The translations under genes and the position numbers were made by a program. A stretch of 64,000 bases of DNA, from the NCBI RefSeq assembly GCF_041146795.1, contig NC_135167.1, positions 4,864,454 through 4,928,453 of the forward strand, in the 5' to 3' direction. Below are positions 60,028 to 64,000 of this stretch, one piece after another; the first letter of the stretch is position 1; each line of letters begins with the position of its first letter. The stretch comes from Maylandia zebra (lineage: Eukaryota; Chordata; Actinopteri; Cichliformes; Cichlidae). The notes below the pieces were generated by a model. It made no database searches and was not told the DNA's origin. It worked only from the letters and a program-made list of their open reading frames with translations.

Positions 60028-60320
60028 GATTTCAATTCAATTAAGCTTCACGGCACCTTATATTGTAAGGCAAAGACCCTTGGAAGGAAAACCAAAATCA
60101 TATGGTGGCCCCTCTGTAAGCAGCACTTCAGCATAAAGTAAACAGACAAGATCAGATCTTCAACAGAAGCCATCTGCTTTTGTTGTTCCAAGTGAGGGGA
60201 AATAGAAGATAAAAAAGAAGAGCACATAGAGATAAGGAGGGCACAAACTATGAGAAGGCAACATTTTGTGGCACGCAGTAGCGCCGAATTGCTCTGTGCA
60301 TCATGGGAAGTCCTCTAGCA
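60028..60320 (+). mobile_element. Decayed LINE 3-prime UTR pieces
   Basis: CTTATATTGTAAGGCAAAGACC near 60058 and GTGCATCATGGGAAGTCCTC near 60297 are stretches that recur in fish L2-type 3-prime UTRs. Confidence 0.4.
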
Positions 60321-60605
60321 CAGGAAATTCGGGGGTAGCTCTACACTCTTTTATACTATACTATTTTCAGCAGTGCCGTCCTCTGCTCAACGGACATGGT
60401 AGCTTCATAGGGCTTTATAATTATTTTAGCTGCTGCTGTGTAGCTTTATCTATACAGATAAAATATTTTAAAAAAATGTGTTTCTAGATTGAAAAAGTAG
60501 TTCTAGATTGTTATTTTTTTAATCTGTAATATGTAATAATAATAATTTAATCTGTAATAATAATATTAAGTAATAAGTAACCAAAAATATCTACCATTTT
60601 CTGCC

Positions 60606-60655
60606 CACACCCACACAAGGGCAACTCCTCCTGAAGTTGCCCTTGTGTGCGTGTG
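60606..60655. repeat. 21-bp hairpin with one mismatch, 8-nt loop
   Basis: 60606-60626 (CACAC..ACAAGGGCAACT) pairs with 60635-60655 (AGTTGCCCTTGTGTG..) with one mismatch. No flanking gene. Confidence 0.85.
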
Positions 60656-60934
60656 TCCGGCCATATCTCCTGCCTTAGGTGCCACCTTTTTTTATTCAGC
60701 TGACTCCCATCAGCAATTAGAAGTACTTAAGGCCAGAAAAAGGTGAGCTCTAGTTCCAGAGAGCCATGCTGGTGTTTGCAGCTAGTGAGCTGTGTGTGGT
60801 GACTGGTTGCTCCTGCTCGATGGGGAGGAGTGTTTGGTGATTAATCCTTTTTTTACTTACTTTTCATTTACTGACCAACACCTGAGTTTTGTTTTGTTTC
60901 TTCAAATGGTGATAACAGCTTAACCGTCTCTTTT

Positions 60935-61165
60935 AGTTCAGTTATTAATAGAAGGATTACTAAAACTCTTTAACTTAACCATTTTGCCTCCATCTCTACT
61001 GGGTCTGCCCTGGTGGTCCTCCCAGTAGGTCTTGGAATTGGAAGTGCTAATTCTCATTTCTGCCACTTTCACACACAACACAAACGGCTCCAGTGCAAAC
61101 TGAAGGTCACATGATGAAGCCAACAGAATCACATCATCTGCAAAGATCAAGGATAAAATCATTAG
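60935..61165 (-). mobile_element. LINE reverse-transcriptase fragment
   Basis: Minus strand: LIFADDVILLASSCDLQFAL then AEMRISTSNSKT, an RT catalytic block. Related to the fragment in gene A at 18650-18850. Confidence 0.7.
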
Positions 61166-61189
61166 GCCACCAATCAGAATAGAAACAGA

Positions 61190-62520
61190 GTACTTTATTA
61201 ATGGAAATTATGTTGGTTACACTTGCTTCAAGGCAGTAACAGTGACAGACTAAACTATTTAAACAATACATGTACAATGTTACAGATTTAACAACTTTAA
61301 GAAATAGAACTGATATATACAAATCACTCGATTAAAAATATCAACATTTAACAGAGGTGATTATAAATAAATATCATATTTATGCATGCATATCATATTG
61401 AGAAGAATATTACAGAGTAGATAAAAGCGTGTGAAAAAGGCTGTAACTATTGCAGTGTTTACAGTGTATTAGATGGAGGAGGTGTACAGTGAGATGGCCA
61501 TGGCCAGGAAAGATGTCCTGTGCCGTTCAGTGGTGCTTTTTGGTAATCTCGGTCTCACTGAATGTGCTCTCTGACTAGCCAGCACATCATGGAGTGGGTG
61601 GGAGGTAATGTCCAGCTTTGTCCTTATCTTGGACAACATCTACCTGTTAGACACCACCCTAAATGAGTCCAGCTCCATCCCCACAACACTACTGGCTTTG
61701 CGGATCAGTTTATTTAGTCTGTTGGCATCAGCAACCCTTAACCTGCTGCCCCAGCATGCAACAGCATAGAGGATAGCACTTACCACAAAAGACTCATAGA
61801 AAATCCTGAGCATCGTCTGACAGATGTTGAAGGACCTCAGAAAATAGAGACAACTCTGGTCCTTCCTATAAAGTGGAGTGGTGTTTTTTAAAGTGCAATT
61901 TATTGTCTATGTATACTCTGAGGTATTCATAGTCCTCCACAATGGCCATATTGACCCCTGGATTGAAACAGGAGTCAAGGTTTTCCTGGTTTTCCTAAAG
62001 TCACAATCAATTCCTTGGTCTTTGCCACATTGACAAAGGAGTCAACCACAGCCCGGTACTATATCAGAGTGGGTAGTAATAATAGAGTGGATAGTAACAA
62101 TAATAAACATCATCATTATCATCATAATCATAATAATACATTTTATTTATAAAGCACCTTCTAGTGTCGCATGCAGCTGTGGAGTTAGCAGAGGAAGGAA
62201 CGTAAACAGCCACCAACATTACTTGGGTAAATTCCCTGGGCAAATAATACAGCCGGAGTCCAGCAGTGCACAGTTCAATGTCAGGACAGGAAATCCGTTC
62301 TTTGATTGATATGTGGGCAGGGTTGTTGTTGTTAACAAGAATGGCAAACCCCCTTGTTTCTGCTTACCGCTCGCGGCGCTGCAGATATCCTGTTCATAAA
62401 AAGATTTTCTGTTCATAAAAAACTATGAAAATTATGAACAGAATCATGACAAAGGGCAGCCCTGGCGGAGTCCAACACCCACCTGAAACAGGTCTAACTT
62501 ACTTCCAGTGTTACGAACTG
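61190..62520 (-). mobile_element. Rex-like LINE, several decayed parts
   Basis: The minus strand around 61700-61500 encodes the RT C-terminus in broken frames (ADANRLNKLIRKA, then LDITSHPLHDVL). Around 62510-62450 it encodes the RT block VGVGLRQGCPLS. Gaps and stops throughout. Confidence 0.65.
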
Positions 62521-62904
62521 AGCTCTATTATTTATATTTTTATATTTGTACAAGGACCGAATGGTCTGTAAAAAGGGGCCAGACGCACCATTCTCCCGAA
62601 TGGCCTTAATAAAACAACAACTGATAATTCTCTTTCATGTGACCATAGCAGCACAGTCTCCAGCAGACAACTCTCAAACTGATTCAATGCCTGTCATGTC
62701 ACGTGGTTATATGCTGCCTGTGTGAATATTTCTATCATAACTCAGAACCACAACTTGTTACGTGATCTTTGAGATATTTTGGAAAAAGTAAACGTTGTCA
62801 TGAATCACCTTCTCCAATGAGGTGTTATTCCTCCCTCTGCCAAGAACATAATGAACATTATTATTTATGAAGTACCAAGCATGATATTATTAACAGCCAA
62901 AATA

Positions 62905-63350
62905 TAGTGAAAAAGTACATGTACATTCAAAAAGTACTTTAGTTGCAGTCCAGTGACCCCTGTCAAATAGATAAGAATGTTTATACGACCACATAGTGAT
63001 AACTCATCAATGTGAGTAATTTATTCAGAATCCATTAAGAAATTCCATACCACATATGTGATAAACAATTTACTGAACTGTGAATTCTGCAAAGCTAAGC
63101 TTGAACATTCAAAGAATATTAATATAGATAGGGAAACGAGCATAATAGCTCTGTTGTAATGAAATCATCCTGCAGATGTAACTTTCCTGGTGTGCTCCTC
63201 AGTGATGCAGCTTCTAATATTACAGAATTTTATGCATCATTTATTTAAGACTTGAAATGGAGCTTTGCAAAAGTAATCTGTTTTCAGTTTTACATTTGTC
63301 AACTTTCTTAACTTCTACATGTTTAAATCTTTATTTCTATTTTTTTAATC
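62905..63350. repeat. Duplicated upstream block, copy 2
   Basis: Colinear with 35210-35750 (see that entry). Here the next block follows directly, without the 1.85 kb seen upstream of gene C. Confidence 0.75.
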
Positions 63351-63399
63351 TTTTCTATGAGGTGTCTTGGGTTTGGCTGGATTGTTGTCATCATATTTT

Positions 63400-63805
63400 G
63401 ATTGTTCATCACAAATTGTTCATCAATTTTGAACAAACTGTGAATGTCTTTATTTTCTCGTGGACCAGTTAACCCACAAAACAGCGAAGCAGAGAATACT
63501 TTCTTTCCTACCATTACTTCAAATGATAAACCCGGAATACCACAAATCTCTTGCATCCAATACTTCTAATGTCTAAGGTAAGCTTAAAAAAACACTACTA
63601 ACTGCATTTTTAGAATAAAACATTAACTGAATAGAAATGAAATACTATGTAAAGAGAAATACATCAGTAAGAATAGAGAAATAATATATAGTGCAGACCC
63701 GTAACCTTCAAAGATTTAATATTCAAAGATTTGCATCTTATTTTGTGTGCTGCAACCTGTAGAACTGGTGTGGCGCAAGCTCCTGTTTCACTTCCTCAGT
63801 AAGCT
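63400..63805 (+). promoter_or_regulatory. Second copy of the receptor 5-prime region
   Basis: Colinear with 37560-37998. Shared sequence includes AATGATAAACC-GGAATACCACA, the exon-like end GTCTAAG|GTAAGC at 63577, GCTGCAACCTGTAGAACTGG, and the second donor AAGCT|GTAAGT at 63805 with an ETS-like TTCACTTCCTC before it. It should belong to another receptor whose coding exons lie at or past the window end. The last bases (GTCTTCACAG then ACA) look like an acceptor. Confidence 0.5.
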
Positions 63806-64000
63806 GTAAGTATCAGTATTTCTTGACCATGGTCCCCTGACCTTTTGTTTTCTACACATGAAAACTGTATGATTTAGAAATGTCCTCCTCTAGATGCCAT
63901 CTAATGTCAGCCATTCAGTTACAGCACAAATATTTGTATTTGTTTCTAAGTTATTATTTTTTTTACAATACATAAATTATTAGAACTGTCTTCACAGACA

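Overview
The window is vertebrate genomic DNA, most likely from a spiny-rayed teleost fish and possibly a cichlid. It is AT-rich, its genes are split by GT-AG introns, and it is crowded with fish-type repeats (Tc1 transposons, L2/CR1/Rex-like LINEs, a Penelope-like element, an L1-like element, tRNA-derived SINEs, hAT and Tigger relics, solo LTRs). The species cannot be fixed from the sequence alone.

The host content is a tandem cluster of adhesion G-protein-coupled receptors of the ADGRG1/G3/G5 type (group VIII), all on the + strand. Splicing by eye gives three complete open receptor genes: A (11282-19943, 13 coding exons, 519 aa), B (21626-34438, 13 coding exons, 639 aa) and C (38230-50908, 12 coding exons, 523 aa). 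In each, exon phases join without a stop, and a signal peptide, GAIN/GPS region, tethered-agonist segment, seven membrane helices and a short polar tail follow in order. The last coding exon of a further copy lies at the left edge (2-79). A duplicated upstream region at the right edge (about 62905-63805) suggests another copy starting near or beyond the window end. Human ADGRG5, ADGRG1 and ADGRG3 also lie side by side on one chromosome, so this looks like a lineage-specific expansion of the same locus.

Layout: 1-80 tail of the upstream receptor; 80-11000 intergenic, with LINE, Penelope, SINE and a nested Tc1/LINE; 11000-20230 gene A; 20760-34804 gene B, with a GC-rich L1-like insert in intron 1 and a Tigger/LTR nest in intron 10; 34827-38000 intergenic, with a CpG-rich block and the duplicated 5-prime region; 38000-50910 gene C, with two LTRs that keep target duplications; 51000-62900 a repeat graveyard that includes an apparently intact Tc1 transposase gene sitting inside a CR1/L2-like LINE; 62900-64000 second copy of the gene C upstream region.

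The three receptors share exon architecture but differ in ectodomain, GPS sequence, third intracellular loop and tail, which suggests functional divergence after duplication. No RNA gene, CRISPR array or operon was seen.
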